A stretch of DNA of 64,000 nt. It comes from Gluconobacter aidae. GTDB taxonomy: Bacteria > Pseudomonadota > Alphaproteobacteria > Acetobacterales > Acetobacteraceae. Where the stretch lies: positions 62,001 to 126,000 of the forward strand of contig NZ_WIPH01000005.1 in assembly GCF_009547075.1 (NCBI RefSeq), given 5' to 3'. Each line of letters starts with the position of its first letter. Position 1 is the stretch's first letter. Under the pieces are notes generated by a model, which had not been told where the DNA came from, did no database searches, and saw only the letters and a program-made list of their open reading frames with translations. Below are positions 16,812 through 26,755 of this stretch, piece by piece. The translations under genes were made by a program, and so were the position numbers.

Positions 16812-18002
16812 TTAAACGACTGCTTCCGAGACGTGCTGAAGCTCCACAAGACCGTTCACAACGGCCAGAGCGATTTCTCCACGGACCAGCGCCTGAGCAT
16901 CCAGACCGAAAAGCTCACGACGCCAGCCTTTCAACGCACCGACATCGGTTTCGCCAAGAGCGATCAGGTCCAGATCATCCGAGGAGGCCACCAGACGGGG
17001 CGCCACCTTGTGCTCCTCGCACTTGGCGGCCAGCAGAACCCGCAGAAGGGCCACAAGAGCCGCAGACGGCCGTGGACGATCGGATTTGGAGGGAGCCTTG
17101 GGGAGTTCGGACTCCGGAAGCTCCTGGGCGATACGGATCGCTTCGAGCAGACCTTTGCCCATCCTGCCTTCAGCAAACCCCCTGGTCACGCCCCGGATAC
17201 GGGAGAGAGCCTCGACCGTATCGGGATGGACGGCTGCGATTTCCAGCAGGCTTTCATCACGGATGACGCGCTGGCGGGGAATGTCAGCGTTCTGCGCTTC
17301 CTGTTCGCGCCAGGCGGTGACTTCGCGCAGGATCCCGAGCATCCGGCGATTGCTGGTGCGGGCTTTGAGCTTTTCCCACAGGCGACGGGGATCTGGACGG
17401 AATGTTTTTTCTTCCGTCAGAATGGCCTGTTCGGAGTCGGCCCAGTGCAGACGGTCCTGCTCGGCAAGCTGCTTACGCAGCGCAGCATAGACCGTCCGCA
17501 GATGGGTGACGTCGGCAGCGGCATAGGCGAGCTGCGCCGCGCTGAGCGGACGGGCCGACCAGTCACTGAAACGGTGCGCCTTGTCGATGCTGCGGCCGGT
17601 GATTGCGCCAACCAGACTGTCATAGCCAACCTGATCGCCGAAACCGGCCACCATGGCAGCAACCTGCGTATCGAAAACCGAGACCGGAAGGCGATCAAAA
17701 ATATGCAGGAAAATCTCAAGGTCCTGCCGGGCGGCATGAAAGACCTTGGTGCAGTCCGGCTTGGCCAGAAGCACTCCAAGAGGGGCAAGGTCGATGCCGG
17801 GAGCCAGCGTGTCGATCAGGACAACGTCCTCGGTTCCGGCAAGCTGGACAAGGCAGAGTTCGGGCCAGTAGGTCCGTTCCCGGACGAACTCCGTATCTAT
17901 GGTCACGAAAGGCTCGTTCTGCAGTTTTTCGCAGATACGGGCCACCTCCTCACTGGAGGTCAGGAGAACGGGGGTCGGGAAGGTCGGAGCTTTCGAGCGC
18001 AT
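16812..18002 (-). CDS. rnd: Ribonuclease D
   Basis: A 3'-5' exoribonuclease of the DEDD family that trims tRNA precursors and other structured RNAs. The 396 residues contain the exonuclease domain with FVTIDTEFVRE (metal ligands D and E), HAARQDLEIFLH, and the YAAADVTHL motif III with its catalytic aspartate and tyrosine. An HRDC domain follows (about residues 215-290; W-R-E-x-x-A-Q, IRDESLLEIA). The ATG at 18002 has TAGGA seven bases upstream. It lies between trxA and gcrA on the same strand, but the gaps suggest separate transcription. Confidence 0.93.
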   Translation of the reverse strand: MRSKAPTFPTPVLLTSSEEVARICEKLQNEPFVTIDTEFVRERTYWPELCLVQLAGTEDVVLIDTLAPGIDLAPLGVLLAKPDCTKVFHAARQDLEIFLHIFDRLPVSVFDTQVAAMVAGFGDQVGYDSLVGAITGRSIDKAHRFSDWSARPLSAAQLAYAAADVTHLRTVYAALRKQLAEQDRLHWADSEQAILTEEKTFRPDPRRLWEKLKARTSNRRMLGILREVTAWREQEAQNADIPRQRVIRDESLLEIAAVHPDTVEALSRIRGVTRGFAEGRMGKGLLEAIRIAQELPESELPKAPSKSDRPRPSAALVALLRVLLAAKCEEHKVAPRLVASSDDLDLIALGETDVGALKGWRRELFGLDAQALVRGEIALAVVNGLVELQHVSEAVV

Positions 18003-18079
18003 GAAACGATCCTACACAAAGCGCAGGACCGTGACCACGCCCCCTGACTGTCCTTCCCTTACCCGTTATTCCGGGTCAA

Positions 18080-18406
<327 letters not shown>

Positions 18407-18490
18407 GAGGGTATTCCTTGTGGCGAATGATGTTTCTGAGAACGGATATCGGCTGCCCTGCCCTTCACTGCAAGGGACTTTTGATCTGCA

Positions 18491-21400
18491 TCAAGCTCCG
18501 GGGTGGACCTGATCCAGCAGCCAGGACGGAAGTGTGACAACGGCCGGTCCTTCCGTCCAGACCAGAGAACAGTGAATGTCGTAGCCGGGATGAAGTTGCG
18601 CCAGCACGGCACGATAGGCCGCCATCTGCCGCAGATAAGCGACGGGGGTGCGCTCAGCCCGCAGAGGGGGATTGCGATTCGTCTTGTAGTCACAGACCCA
18701 GATCCGCCCGTCCCCGATCCGCAGACGATCCACCTGCCCAAGCACGACCCGTCCGTCGCTGACACCGGAAATCGGCTGCTCCGCGCGGCTTCCGGGCGCA
18801 AAAAGCGGCGCAAGGTCGGGATGGGACAGGACACCGAGGACCTGCCTGGCCAGACGATCAATTTCAGGTTCCGTCAGGCCAAGTGCCCGGCGGGACAGCC
18901 AGCGCACGGCCACGGCCTCACGCTCCGCCGCCGGAGTTTCGGGCAGGAGTTGGAGCAGACGATGAATCATGGTGCCGCGCCGCATGGCCTGTTCGCGGAC
19001 CGGCGTTGGACGACCGGCCAGAAGCTCCAGAGGCGACCGCGCGGCCGGAAGTTCGCCGAACTCCGCCCCATCCGGACGGCTCGGCGCGAGCGGGCGGGTC
19101 ATGGCATCTTCACGGTGGGCAATGGACGGTTTCCAGTCCGGCGCACGCCCCATCCAGTCTGGCAGCGTTGCGCAGGGCGGTTCGGCCGATCCGGGCTGGA
19201 AAGCAACCGGAGCAAGTGTGCGCTCCTCTTCCAGCACGAGCCGCTCGCCCTCCCAACCCAGATCCATCGGTTCAGACCGGGCATTGGCCAGTTGCCGGAA
19301 CCCGGCCTCACACTGCCGATACCAGCTTGTCTCGACAGGTTCGCGCTTGCCCGCAGCGCCGCAGATCACCAGCCAGTCACTGGCGCGGGTGAGGGCGACG
19401 TAAAGCAGGCGGTTGCTCTCGGCGCGGGATTTTTCGGCGTCACGTTCAGACAGAGCGGTCGTAACGTCCGTACCCATGTCCTTTTTCGGAACCCAGAGCG
19501 GAAGTTCGAAGGCCCCCGCCTCTTCCCACAGGAAATCGCTGCCTGGCGGCGGCTTGGATGTCGTGTCCGGCATGACGACCAGACGCGCCTGAAGCCCCTT
19601 GGAGCCATGAACCGTCATGATGCGAACGGCTCCCAGATCGCTCTCGGCCTCGCGTTTGCTGGTAATCTCGCTGGCTTCGAGCCAGTGCAAAAAGCCCTGA
19701 AGCGACGGCGGATGCAGCCCTTCATAGCGTAGGGCCGCCGTCAGCAGTTCATCCACCGGTTCAGCAGCTTCCGGCCCCAGACGACGCAGCAGTCGCGTGC
19801 GCCCCCCATGCTGGCCCAGCGTTTCGGCCAGAAGCCGATAGGGCGAGGCATAATCGACGCGTGCATAGAGCGTGGACAGCATGTCCCACGCCGCGCGCCA
19901 GTCCTCGCGCTCCCGATGCCGTTCGCGCAGAACAGTCCAGAGCGGCTGGCCTTTCGGGCCGAGGGCATGCGCCGTGCCATCGCGGGTGGCGAGCGCCATC
20001 AGCGAGTCGTCCGTCAACCCACCGAGCGGCGATGTAAGGACGGAAGCCAGAGTCAGGTCATCCTGCGGCAGGAGCAGAGCCGCACAGAGCGTCATGAGAT
20101 CACGGACCGCGACCTGCTGCGTCAGCCCGACCCGGACCAGCGTCGCGACTGGCACATTGCGCGATTTCAGGGCCCGGACCAGCGAACGCAGGAATGGCGA
20201 GCGCCGGGGAACGAGGATCAGCACATCGCCTGCGGTCAGAGGCGCCTGCCCTGGCTGGGGTGGACGCCCGATCTGCCGGTCGATCCATTCCGCAAGGGCT
20301 TCAGCAAGACGCTGCGGCGCGCTGCGCTGTCCGGTATTGGCGGAAGGCGCGCGCCATGGCGTGAGACCCTCGTCATCATCTTCGCCCTGAACGACGGGGA
20401 CAAGCGGCCAGAGTTCCACACGCCCTCCCTGCCCCGGACGCGCCGAGACATGTGGACGGAGCATCTTTTCGCCTTCCTGCAACAGACCATGCGCGGCCAG
20501 TGGCTGGGAAAACACCGCGTCCACGAAAGACAGGACGGGTGGAACCGAACGGAAAGACACGTTCAGTTCCGGATCGCGCCACAGCAGACCGGCATTGCGG
20601 ACCCGGCTGGAAAATTCGTGACGCCAGCGGTGAAACTCTTCCGGCTGGGCGCCCTGAAACCCGTAAATCGACTGCTTGTAATCACCCACCGCAAAGATCG
20701 TGCGCGGACGCGGCCCCATCTCCCATGCGCCCTCGCCCGCAAAGAACTCGGAGGTCAGCGCGCCGGCGATTTCCCATTGCAGGCCGGAATTGTCCTGCAC
20801 TTCGTCCAGCAGCAGGTGGTCGATGCCGCCATCGAGCTTGTACAGTACCCAGGCCGCGCCCGGATCACGCAGGAGGTTGCGGGTTTCCTGAATGAGATCG
20901 TTGTAATCCACCAGACCACGGGCGGATTTGCCGTCCTGAAACGCCGTCAGCATCGGCGCGGCCAGACCCAGCAGGGCACGGTTCAGCAGAACAAGGCGCG
21001 CACTCTTGAGGCTGGCCAGAAGATCCAGAAGACGTTGCGCTTCGTCCTCCAGCAAAGGCACAATGCCCGGAACGGCTTCCTGCGCCTTCTTGGCGACGAT
21101 CCGGTTCATCTGCCGCACAGTTCCCTTGTCCGTCAGCAGACATTTCGCCCAGACGACCGGCACACGTTCAGCCGGTTCCGTCCCAAGCCAGACCAGCATC
21201 TGCTCGACATTGCCGCGAGCGGCAGTCGTCACGAGTCCAAGCACATCCCGCAGTCCAGTCCGCAGGTCATCTTCCTTCGGCGGCTGGCAGGCAAGGTTTT
21301 CAAGATCCTCAAGGCTCTGCTGCCCGGCTTTCAGCGCCTTGCGATAGGCACTGACCACGCTGTCCGGCAGGGTGGCCCAGCGTTCCAGCAATGGCCGGGC

Positions 21401-22078
21401 GCGGCTTTCCTCCATATTCAGCGCGCGAATGCGCTGGAAGAAACGATCCAGCCCCACCGTTCCGGCCACATCGGCCGCCAGTTCAGGCGAACGGGCCAGC
21501 CCGTCTTCCATCGCTTCACGCAATGCCAGTGTGGTGTCAGTGTCTTCCATCAGCGTGAAATGTGGATCGACCGAGGCTTCCAGCGGAAAACGCCGCAGCA
21601 GCGACTGACAGAAGGCGTGAATCGTCTCGATCCGCAGGCCGCCCGGCAGATCGAGCACACACAGGAACAGGGCGCGGGCACGACGGCGGGTTTCGTCCGT
21701 GTTGGGAGCGTCGAGGCTTTCAAGCTCCGCCCCCAGCGCCGCATCCGGCAGCGAGACCCAGAGTCCGAGCTTCTGCTGAAGCCGGTTAGCCATCTCGGCG
21801 GCGGCGGCCTTGGTATAGGTCAGGCACAGGATACGCGAGGGATGCGCGCCATCGGCCAGAACGGTGTCCCCGTCCTCGGTCTGGACGTAAAGCGGCAGCA
21901 TGAGCCGCAGCAGACGGTCGATCAGCAGCTTGGTCTTGCCCGAACCCGCGGAAGCCGAGACGAACACCGAAGCGCGCGGATCGGACGCCTGACGCTGCGT
22001 GCGATCGGCGGCGGCAATGACCTCGTCACGGGTAATGGGACGTGTACCGGAGTGCGTCACAGGCGGCATGTCGTTCAT
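18491..22078 (-). CDS. addA: AddA, double-strand break repair helicase-nuclease
   Basis: AddA is the UvrD-like helicase and nuclease subunit of AddAB, the alphaproteobacterial equivalent of RecBCD, which resects DNA ends for RecA. The 1195 residues have Walker A SASAGSGKT (41-49), LCLTYTKAAAAEM, a Walker B-type LLLDEVQDNSGLQW, the GDYKQSIYGFQGA motif, VMTVHGSKGL-type motif (RIMTVHGSKGLQ) and the LLYVALTRA motif. A RecB-type nuclease domain closes the protein (LGQVDRLRIGDGRIWVCDYKTN, with conserved D and K). The ATG at 22078 overlaps the addB stop by four bases, indicating translational coupling. Confidence 0.96.
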   Translation of the reverse strand: MNDMPPVTHSGTRPITRDEVIAAADRTQRQASDPRASVFVSASAGSGKTKLLIDRLLRLMLPLYVQTEDGDTVLADGAHPSRILCLTYTKAAAAEMANRLQQKLGLWVSLPDAALGAELESLDAPNTDETRRRARALFLCVLDLPGGLRIETIHAFCQSLLRRFPLEASVDPHFTLMEDTDTTLALREAMEDGLARSPELAADVAGTVGLDRFFQRIRALNMEESRARPLLERWATLPDSVVSAYRKALKAGQQSLEDLENLACQPPKEDDLRTGLRDVLGLVTTAARGNVEQMLVWLGTEPAERVPVVWAKCLLTDKGTVRQMNRIVAKKAQEAVPGIVPLLEDEAQRLLDLLASLKSARLVLLNRALLGLAAPMLTAFQDGKSARGLVDYNDLIQETRNLLRDPGAAWVLYKLDGGIDHLLLDEVQDNSGLQWEIAGALTSEFFAGEGAWEMGPRPRTIFAVGDYKQSIYGFQGAQPEEFHRWRHEFSSRVRNAGLLWRDPELNVSFRSVPPVLSFVDAVFSQPLAAHGLLQEGEKMLRPHVSARPGQGGRVELWPLVPVVQGEDDDEGLTPWRAPSANTGQRSAPQRLAEALAEWIDRQIGRPPQPGQAPLTAGDVLILVPRRSPFLRSLVRALKSRNVPVATLVRVGLTQQVAVRDLMTLCAALLLPQDDLTLASVLTSPLGGLTDDSLMALATRDGTAHALGPKGQPLWTVLRERHREREDWRAAWDMLSTLYARVDYASPYRLLAETLGQHGGRTRLLRRLGPEAAEPVDELLTAALRYEGLHPPSLQGFLHWLEASEITSKREAESDLGAVRIMTVHGSKGLQARLVVMPDTTSKPPPGSDFLWEEAGAFELPLWVPKKDMGTDVTTALSERDAEKSRAESNRLLYVALTRASDWLVICGAAGKREPVETSWYRQCEAGFRQLANARSEPMDLGWEGERLVLEEERTLAPVAFQPGSAEPPCATLPDWMGRAPDWKPSIAHREDAMTRPLAPSRPDGAEFGELPAARSPLELLAGRPTPVREQAMRRGTMIHRLLQLLPETPAAEREAVAVRWLSRRALGLTEPEIDRLARQVLGVLSHPDLAPLFAPGSRAEQPISGVSDGRVVLGQVDRLRIGDGRIWVCDYKTNRNPPLRAERTPVAYLRQMAAYRAVLAQLHPGYDIHCSLVWTEGPAVVTLPSWLLDQVHPGA

Positions 22079-25000
22079 TCGCCCTCTCCTTCCGCATAGG
22101 CCGCACGCCATTCATCCACGCGGGCAAGCTGCGCGTAGTCGGTATAGCGCGGCACATGCCCGGCCCAGGGCTGGGAGCGGTAGGGCTGATCGGGAGTGTC
22201 GTATTCGTCCACGAGGGTCCGGAGTTTTTCCATGGCCTCGGCAATCAGGGTCGGCGCATCCGTACCGGAGCGTGAACCGGGCACTTCGCTTTCCCTGCCC
22301 GGATCGTCCCCGCCCGTCAGGTGCCAGTAGAGCAGCTTCTTCGTCTCCACGGACGGAACGTCCCTGAACGCGCCTTTCGCCAGAAGCGCACCTTCGAGCA
22401 CGAGCTGGACTGACCAGCCTTCCGCGACATGCTTGCCGCTGGGCGGCTGGCCGGTCTTGTAATCGAAGACCGTCGCCAGACCATCCGCGCCAATATCAAT
22501 CCGGTCCGCCCGACCGCGAAGCTCGAAAGGCGCGAAAGCGGCTTCAAGGCGGAAAGACGCCGTCACTTCCACAAACCGCCCCTTCGCCGGACCACTATCT
22601 TCCATGTCCAGACGGTAGGCGGCTTCCTTTTCCGCCACCCAGTTCGCAATCCGGGCCAGACGCGGCCCCCACCAGTTCACGAGGGCCGGACGCATGTTCG
22701 CCTTGTCCAGTTCCTCGGCAAACACACGGCGCAGAATAATGCTCGCATTGGCGGGCCAGCGCTCGGGGAAGTCCCGCAGCATGCGTTCCATCGCATCATG
22801 CACGATCATGCCGAAATCCGCGTGTTCCGCCCCTTCCTCCAGTGGCCTGAGCGCCCGGAGTTTCAGAACATGCTTGGCATAGATCGCATACGGATCGTAC
22901 ATCCAGGTCTCGATCTCGGTGATACTGAGGCCGCGCGGGCGCAGGGCGACGGGGGGACGCGGTTCGGGGGGTGCCACGGCTTCAGCACCGGCGAGCGGCT
23001 GATCCAGACAGCGCTGCCAGTACAGCGCAGGATGCTCTGGCAGCTTCTGGCACCGCCCTTCCAGAAACGCATTCATCCGCACCATCCAGCGCGCGGGAAC
23101 ACCGGGCGCACCCTCCCGCCGGGTCGAACTGGCGAACACGACTTCCTTTGACGCCAGAATGGTCGAGACAAAATCATGCGCGCTCACACCCGTCTGTCGC
23201 TCCGGAGAGGGCAGACCAACCCGCACCCGCATTGGACGGCTCAGCCAAGGACCCGGATCAGTCGCAGGCGGCCAGACGCCTTCGTTCAGCCCGCCCAGAA
23301 CCACGACATCGAACGCCAGAAGCCGCGCTTCCAGCACACCGAGGATCGAGACGCGCGGATGCGAAAGTTCCACGCCGCCCCGATGCGCGCGCAAGCCCGT
23401 CAGCATCTGTCCGGCCATCGACGTGTTGAGAAACGAATCCAGATGCGTCAGGCGCTGCGGCGGAAAGATGCCGGTATTGACGATCAGCGCCGCCAGATGC
23501 CTCGAGAGGGCCTCGCCGTCCTCGCCAAGCCACAGACGCGCCCCCGGATGGCGCGGTTCGTCTTCAGGGGCGTCCAGTTCATCCGCCGTGGCGGCCAGAG
23601 CTTCCGCCGTGTGGATCAGGCGTTCGAGTAGTTCCGGCAGAGGGATAGCGCCCTCGATGGACAGGAGCGGATCAAAAGCCTGCTCGATCCGTGCGATGAA
23701 AGCGGCTGGGCCTTCCGGCTCGTCGGGGGCGTCCGCGCTGGCGCCGTGATCGGGCGCATGTCTCTTCTTTGTGTATTCGTGCAGCGCGGCTTTCAGACCC
23801 GCGATGCCCGGCGCGGGAGCAGGCCCACGCAGCAGGAGCCGTTCCAGACGCCGGGCAGAGGCATGGCAGTCGCCCGGCGTGCGCCCCAGAGCGGCGAGCG
23901 GATGTTTCAACACGGACAAAAGCGCCACCGGGGACAGACGCGCTTCGGCGGCAGTCGCGATCAGACGCAGGAATACGGCGGCCGGCGTCTGGGACAGGGC
24001 CTCGCCCGCACTGTCATCGGCATGAATGCCAAAGCGCAGAAGCTCCGTCCCCACGCGCTGCGCCAGAGCCCGGTCCGGCGTGACGAGCGCGCAGGTTTTC
24101 CCGGCTTCGGAGACGACATCGCGCAGGATCAGGGCGATGGCCTGCGCCTCCTGCTGCTGGTCCTGCGCGGGAAGGATGGAGAGGCCATCGATATCACGGG
24201 GGCGGCTGTCCTGTCCCCAGTGCCCGATCCCGTGTTCCGGCAGCAGGACTTCGCGCAGCATCAGTTCGCGCCCACGATCCCGGCCACCATCCCAATCCGT
24301 CAGTTCTTCGCGGGACAGGCCCAGATCGGTCAGGATTTCCTTAAGACCCGCCTGCGGATGCGACGGCGGCAGATCGGCCCAGATCTCGTCCGCCATGCCC
24401 AGATCCACACCCGGCAGAATCACGAGCCCGGCGGGAAGCCGCGCCACCACGGCCAGCACGTCCGACACTGCCGCCGACCCATCCGCGAAACCCACCCCCC
24501 AGACGGGGGTGAACGGCGGTTTTTCCGCCCAGGCCCGCGCCTGTGCTTTCAGCCGCGCGATCTGCCGGGCCACCGGGTTGCACAGCCCCTCTTCCTCCAG
24601 CCATTTCGGCCAGACGGCGGTGACGATTTCCAGAAATTTCAGCGTCTGCTGCCAGTGATCGGAAAAGCGCTCCTCCACCGCATCCGGCAGGCGTTCGGCC
24701 AGATCGACGCCGCTGCGCTCGGCCTCGTCCATCAGATCCGCCAGCGCCTTGGCGAGCGGCCAGGCGCGGTCGATCCCCTTGGTGCTATCCACGCCGACGC
24801 TCACGAGCGGCGTCTGGAGAATCAGCATCGAGAGCACAGCCAGACGCCGCTGCGGCTCCACGGCGGGCGGCAGAACGACATCGATCCCGATGGACGCCAG
24901 CGCATCCTCATCCACGTCATTAATCGCGACGATGCGCGGCAGGAGTGCGGCCTGCGTGTCCAGAACCCGCAGGAACGCTTCCATCAGCGCACGGCCAGCG

Positions 25001-25125
25001 CGACGGCTGGGAACGAGGATCAGGCCGGGGCCATCCGTTCCGGCCGCCGGGTCCCGCTCAAGCCATTCCTGAGCGACCCGATCCAGAAACGGCTCCGTGC
25101 CCGCGATGGTGACGACGCCGCTCAT
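22075..25125 (-). CDS. addB: AddB, double-strand break repair protein
   Basis: AddB is the inactivated-helicase partner of AddA that also carries a nuclease domain and usually recognises the regulatory DNA signal. The 1016-residue product has the degenerate N-terminal ATP-binding region LILVPSRRAGRALMEAF, typical of alphaproteobacterial AddB, the helicase-like remnants VVLGGLNEGVWPPATDPGPWLS and a C-terminal PD-(D/E)XK nuclease domain with GRADRIDIG and VFDYKTGQPP. The iron-sulfur cysteines of Bacillus AddB are not evident, in line with the alphaproteobacterial type. It overlaps tsaE upstream and addA downstream by four bases each. Confidence 0.95.
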   Translation of the reverse strand: MSGVVTIAGTEPFLDRVAQEWLERDPAAGTDGPGLILVPSRRAGRALMEAFLRVLDTQAALLPRIVAINDVDEDALASIGIDVVLPPAVEPQRRLAVLSMLILQTPLVSVGVDSTKGIDRAWPLAKALADLMDEAERSGVDLAERLPDAVEERFSDHWQQTLKFLEIVTAVWPKWLEEEGLCNPVARQIARLKAQARAWAEKPPFTPVWGVGFADGSAAVSDVLAVVARLPAGLVILPGVDLGMADEIWADLPPSHPQAGLKEILTDLGLSREELTDWDGGRDRGRELMLREVLLPEHGIGHWGQDSRPRDIDGLSILPAQDQQQEAQAIALILRDVVSEAGKTCALVTPDRALAQRVGTELLRFGIHADDSAGEALSQTPAAVFLRLIATAAEARLSPVALLSVLKHPLAALGRTPGDCHASARRLERLLLRGPAPAPGIAGLKAALHEYTKKRHAPDHGASADAPDEPEGPAAFIARIEQAFDPLLSIEGAIPLPELLERLIHTAEALAATADELDAPEDEPRHPGARLWLGEDGEALSRHLAALIVNTGIFPPQRLTHLDSFLNTSMAGQMLTGLRAHRGGVELSHPRVSILGVLEARLLAFDVVVLGGLNEGVWPPATDPGPWLSRPMRVRVGLPSPERQTGVSAHDFVSTILASKEVVFASSTRREGAPGVPARWMVRMNAFLEGRCQKLPEHPALYWQRCLDQPLAGAEAVAPPEPRPPVALRPRGLSITEIETWMYDPYAIYAKHVLKLRALRPLEEGAEHADFGMIVHDAMERMLRDFPERWPANASIILRRVFAEELDKANMRPALVNWWGPRLARIANWVAEKEAAYRLDMEDSGPAKGRFVEVTASFRLEAAFAPFELRGRADRIDIGADGLATVFDYKTGQPPSGKHVAEGWSVQLVLEGALLAKGAFRDVPSVETKKLLYWHLTGGDDPGRESEVPGSRSGTDAPTLIAEAMEKLRTLVDEYDTPDQPYRSQPWAGHVPRYTDYAQLARVDEWRAAYAEGEGE

Positions 25126-25571
25126 GGGTGCAGTCCTGTCAGGCGCTTTTCAGGCCAGCCTGTCAGATCCACGACGCGGGAGTCCTCGCCGTCTCCGGGA
25201 GCGAAGGTGAGATGCAGCGCGCCTTCGGGCAGCAGGTCCCCGGCCCGTTCCGGCCATTCGACCAGCATGATGCCCTCGCACGCCTCGTCCCAGGCCAGTT
25301 CATACAGCGCATCCGGCCCGTCCAGCCGCCACAGGTCATAGTGATGCACCGCCCCTTTCGGCGTCTCGTAAGGCTGAACGAGCGCGAAGCTGGGACTAGG
25401 AACTTCCATCTGCCGGTCCTGAGCCAGATGGCGCAGGAATGCCCGGGCGAACGTGCTTTTCCCCGCCCCCAAGCCCCCCGAGAGCGCAAGGCAGTCTCCG
25501 GGCGCACAGCGATCGGCAATCAGGGCCGCCAGAGTTTCGGTCGCAAGCTGGTCATCGAGGCGTATCTGCAT
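25122..25571 (-). CDS. tsaE: TsaE, tRNA threonylcarbamoyladenosine biosynthesis ATPase
   Basis: TsaE is the ATPase of the TsaBDE complex that makes t6A at position 37 of ANN-decoding tRNAs. The 149-residue product has the P-loop GGLGAGKST (32-40), the PSPSFALVQPYE segment and Walker B-like MLVEWPERA with HHYDLWRL. The ATG at 25571 has GGGG three bases upstream and gives a typical TsaE start; the frame extends further to 25607. The stop overlaps the addB start by four bases, so tsaE is the lead gene of a coupled tsaE-addB-addA run. This arrangement is seen in other alphaproteobacteria. Confidence 0.93.
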   Translation of the reverse strand: MQIRLDDQLATETLAALIADRCAPGDCLALSGGLGAGKSTFARAFLRHLAQDRQMEVPSPSFALVQPYETPKGAVHHYDLWRLDGPDALYELAWDEACEGIMLVEWPERAGDLLPEGALHLTFAPGDGEDSRVVDLTGWPEKRLTGLHP

Positions 25572-25634
25572 GAGCCCCAATGTGGCCCGACTGCCCCGAG
25601 CCAGCAAGCACGTTTAGGGAACATCTGAGCCCGT

Positions 25635-26714
25635 TCAGCCGGATATGTGCTGAAGAAGCGTCTTCCACCGCGCCATGACAGGGCTTTCCTGAAACTCCGC
25701 CGCCCGCTGACGGGCTTTGGCGGACATGCGCTGACGCTGTTCAGGGGCACCCATCAGTTCCAGCAGGGCAACAGCCAACGCCTCGGGCTCTTCGGGCGGT
25801 ACCAGAAAACCGGTCTCACAATCGCGCACGATTTCAGCCGGCCCGGTCTCACAATCGAACGCCACGACCGGCACGCCCGCCGCCATGGCTTCGAGCAGCA
25901 CCATTGGCAGGCCCTCATATCGCGAAGACGCCACGAAAAGCGCGGCCCGGGCATAATCGGCATCAATGCCCCCGGTTGCGGGCGCGATCGTCACATGATG
26001 CAGACCCTGCGCCTGCTGAAGCAGGGCATCGTAGTCGGGCCCGTCACCGCGAATCAGAAGCTCCCAGCCCACGCTCCGCGGGTCCTGCTCGACGATCCGC
26101 CAGGCCCGGAGCAGCAGGTCGTAGCCCTTCTGCTCGGTCAGGCGTCCCGCCGCCAGAACCAGACGGGACGCTCCGGGATAGGGCCTGTCCGTCACGCGCG
26201 GCGCCATGTTCGGAATGGCGGTCAGACGCGCCCGCACCGTCGTCCCCTCACGCCACAGAGCCGTATCCCGCTGCGTCAGGACGACCACATCATCGGCCCA
26301 GCGCGCGGCGATCTGCCGGCCCCAGACGCGCTTGCGACGGTTCAGCGTCACGTTGAAGTTGAAATGCTCCCACACTACGCAGCGCACACCCGCAAGCCGT
26401 GCCGCTGCCACGCCATAAAGTGCATGGGTGGACTCCACGACCACCAACGTGTCGATCTTCTCCCGTTTCAGCAGACGCGACAGCCGCCAGACAATGCGGA
26501 ACCAGGAATTGAAAATCTTCACCGGCCGGTCGAACAGGCACGAGACGGCGATTTCGGGCGACAGCGGAAAGGCCGGAGCCCCCGCCCCGACGAGTTCCAC
26601 CAGACGCACCTCACAGCCCTGCCGGACCAGCCCGTTCATGACGGCACAGGTCGAGCGTTCAGTGCCGCCGAGGCCTCTGAGGTCCTGAATTACAAACGCA
26701 TATCGTGCCTTCAA
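25635..26714 (-). CDS. GT4-type glycosyltransferase
   Basis: A 359-residue GT-B fold glycosyltransferase related to GT4, probably adding a sugar to a cell-surface polysaccharide or lipid; donor and acceptor are unknown. The N-terminal half starts with YAFVIQDLRGLGGTERS (glycine-rich acceptor loop). The C-terminal half has LVLAAGRLTEQKGYDLLLRAW and the donor-binding E-x7-E pattern (SRYEGLPMVLLEAMAAGVPVVAFD). The likely start is TTG at 26714, because the next in-frame ATG would delete the conserved first strand. It is divergent from ferredoxin-NADP reductase with almost no gap, and follows on the same strand before tsaE by about 60 bases. Confidence 0.82.
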   Translation of the reverse strand: MKARYAFVIQDLRGLGGTERSTCAVMNGLVRQGCEVRLVELVGAGAPAFPLSPEIAVSCLFDRPVKIFNSWFRIVWRLSRLLKREKIDTLVVVESTHALYGVAAARLAGVRCVVWEHFNFNVTLNRRKRVWGRQIAARWADDVVVLTQRDTALWREGTTVRARLTAIPNMAPRVTDRPYPGASRLVLAAGRLTEQKGYDLLLRAWRIVEQDPRSVGWELLIRGDGPDYDALLQQAQGLHHVTIAPATGGIDADYARAALFVASSRYEGLPMVLLEAMAAGVPVVAFDCETGPAEIVRDCETGFLVPPEEPEALAVALLELMGAPEQRQRMSAKARQRAAEFQESPVMARWKTLLQHISG

Positions 26715-26755
26715 TGCCCTACCCCAACCTCTTCAAACCGATTATGAAACAGATC

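Noticed and set aside
19808-22099. A 763-codon open frame antisense to addA
   Set aside because: Antisense shadow of addA; no start signal or domain.
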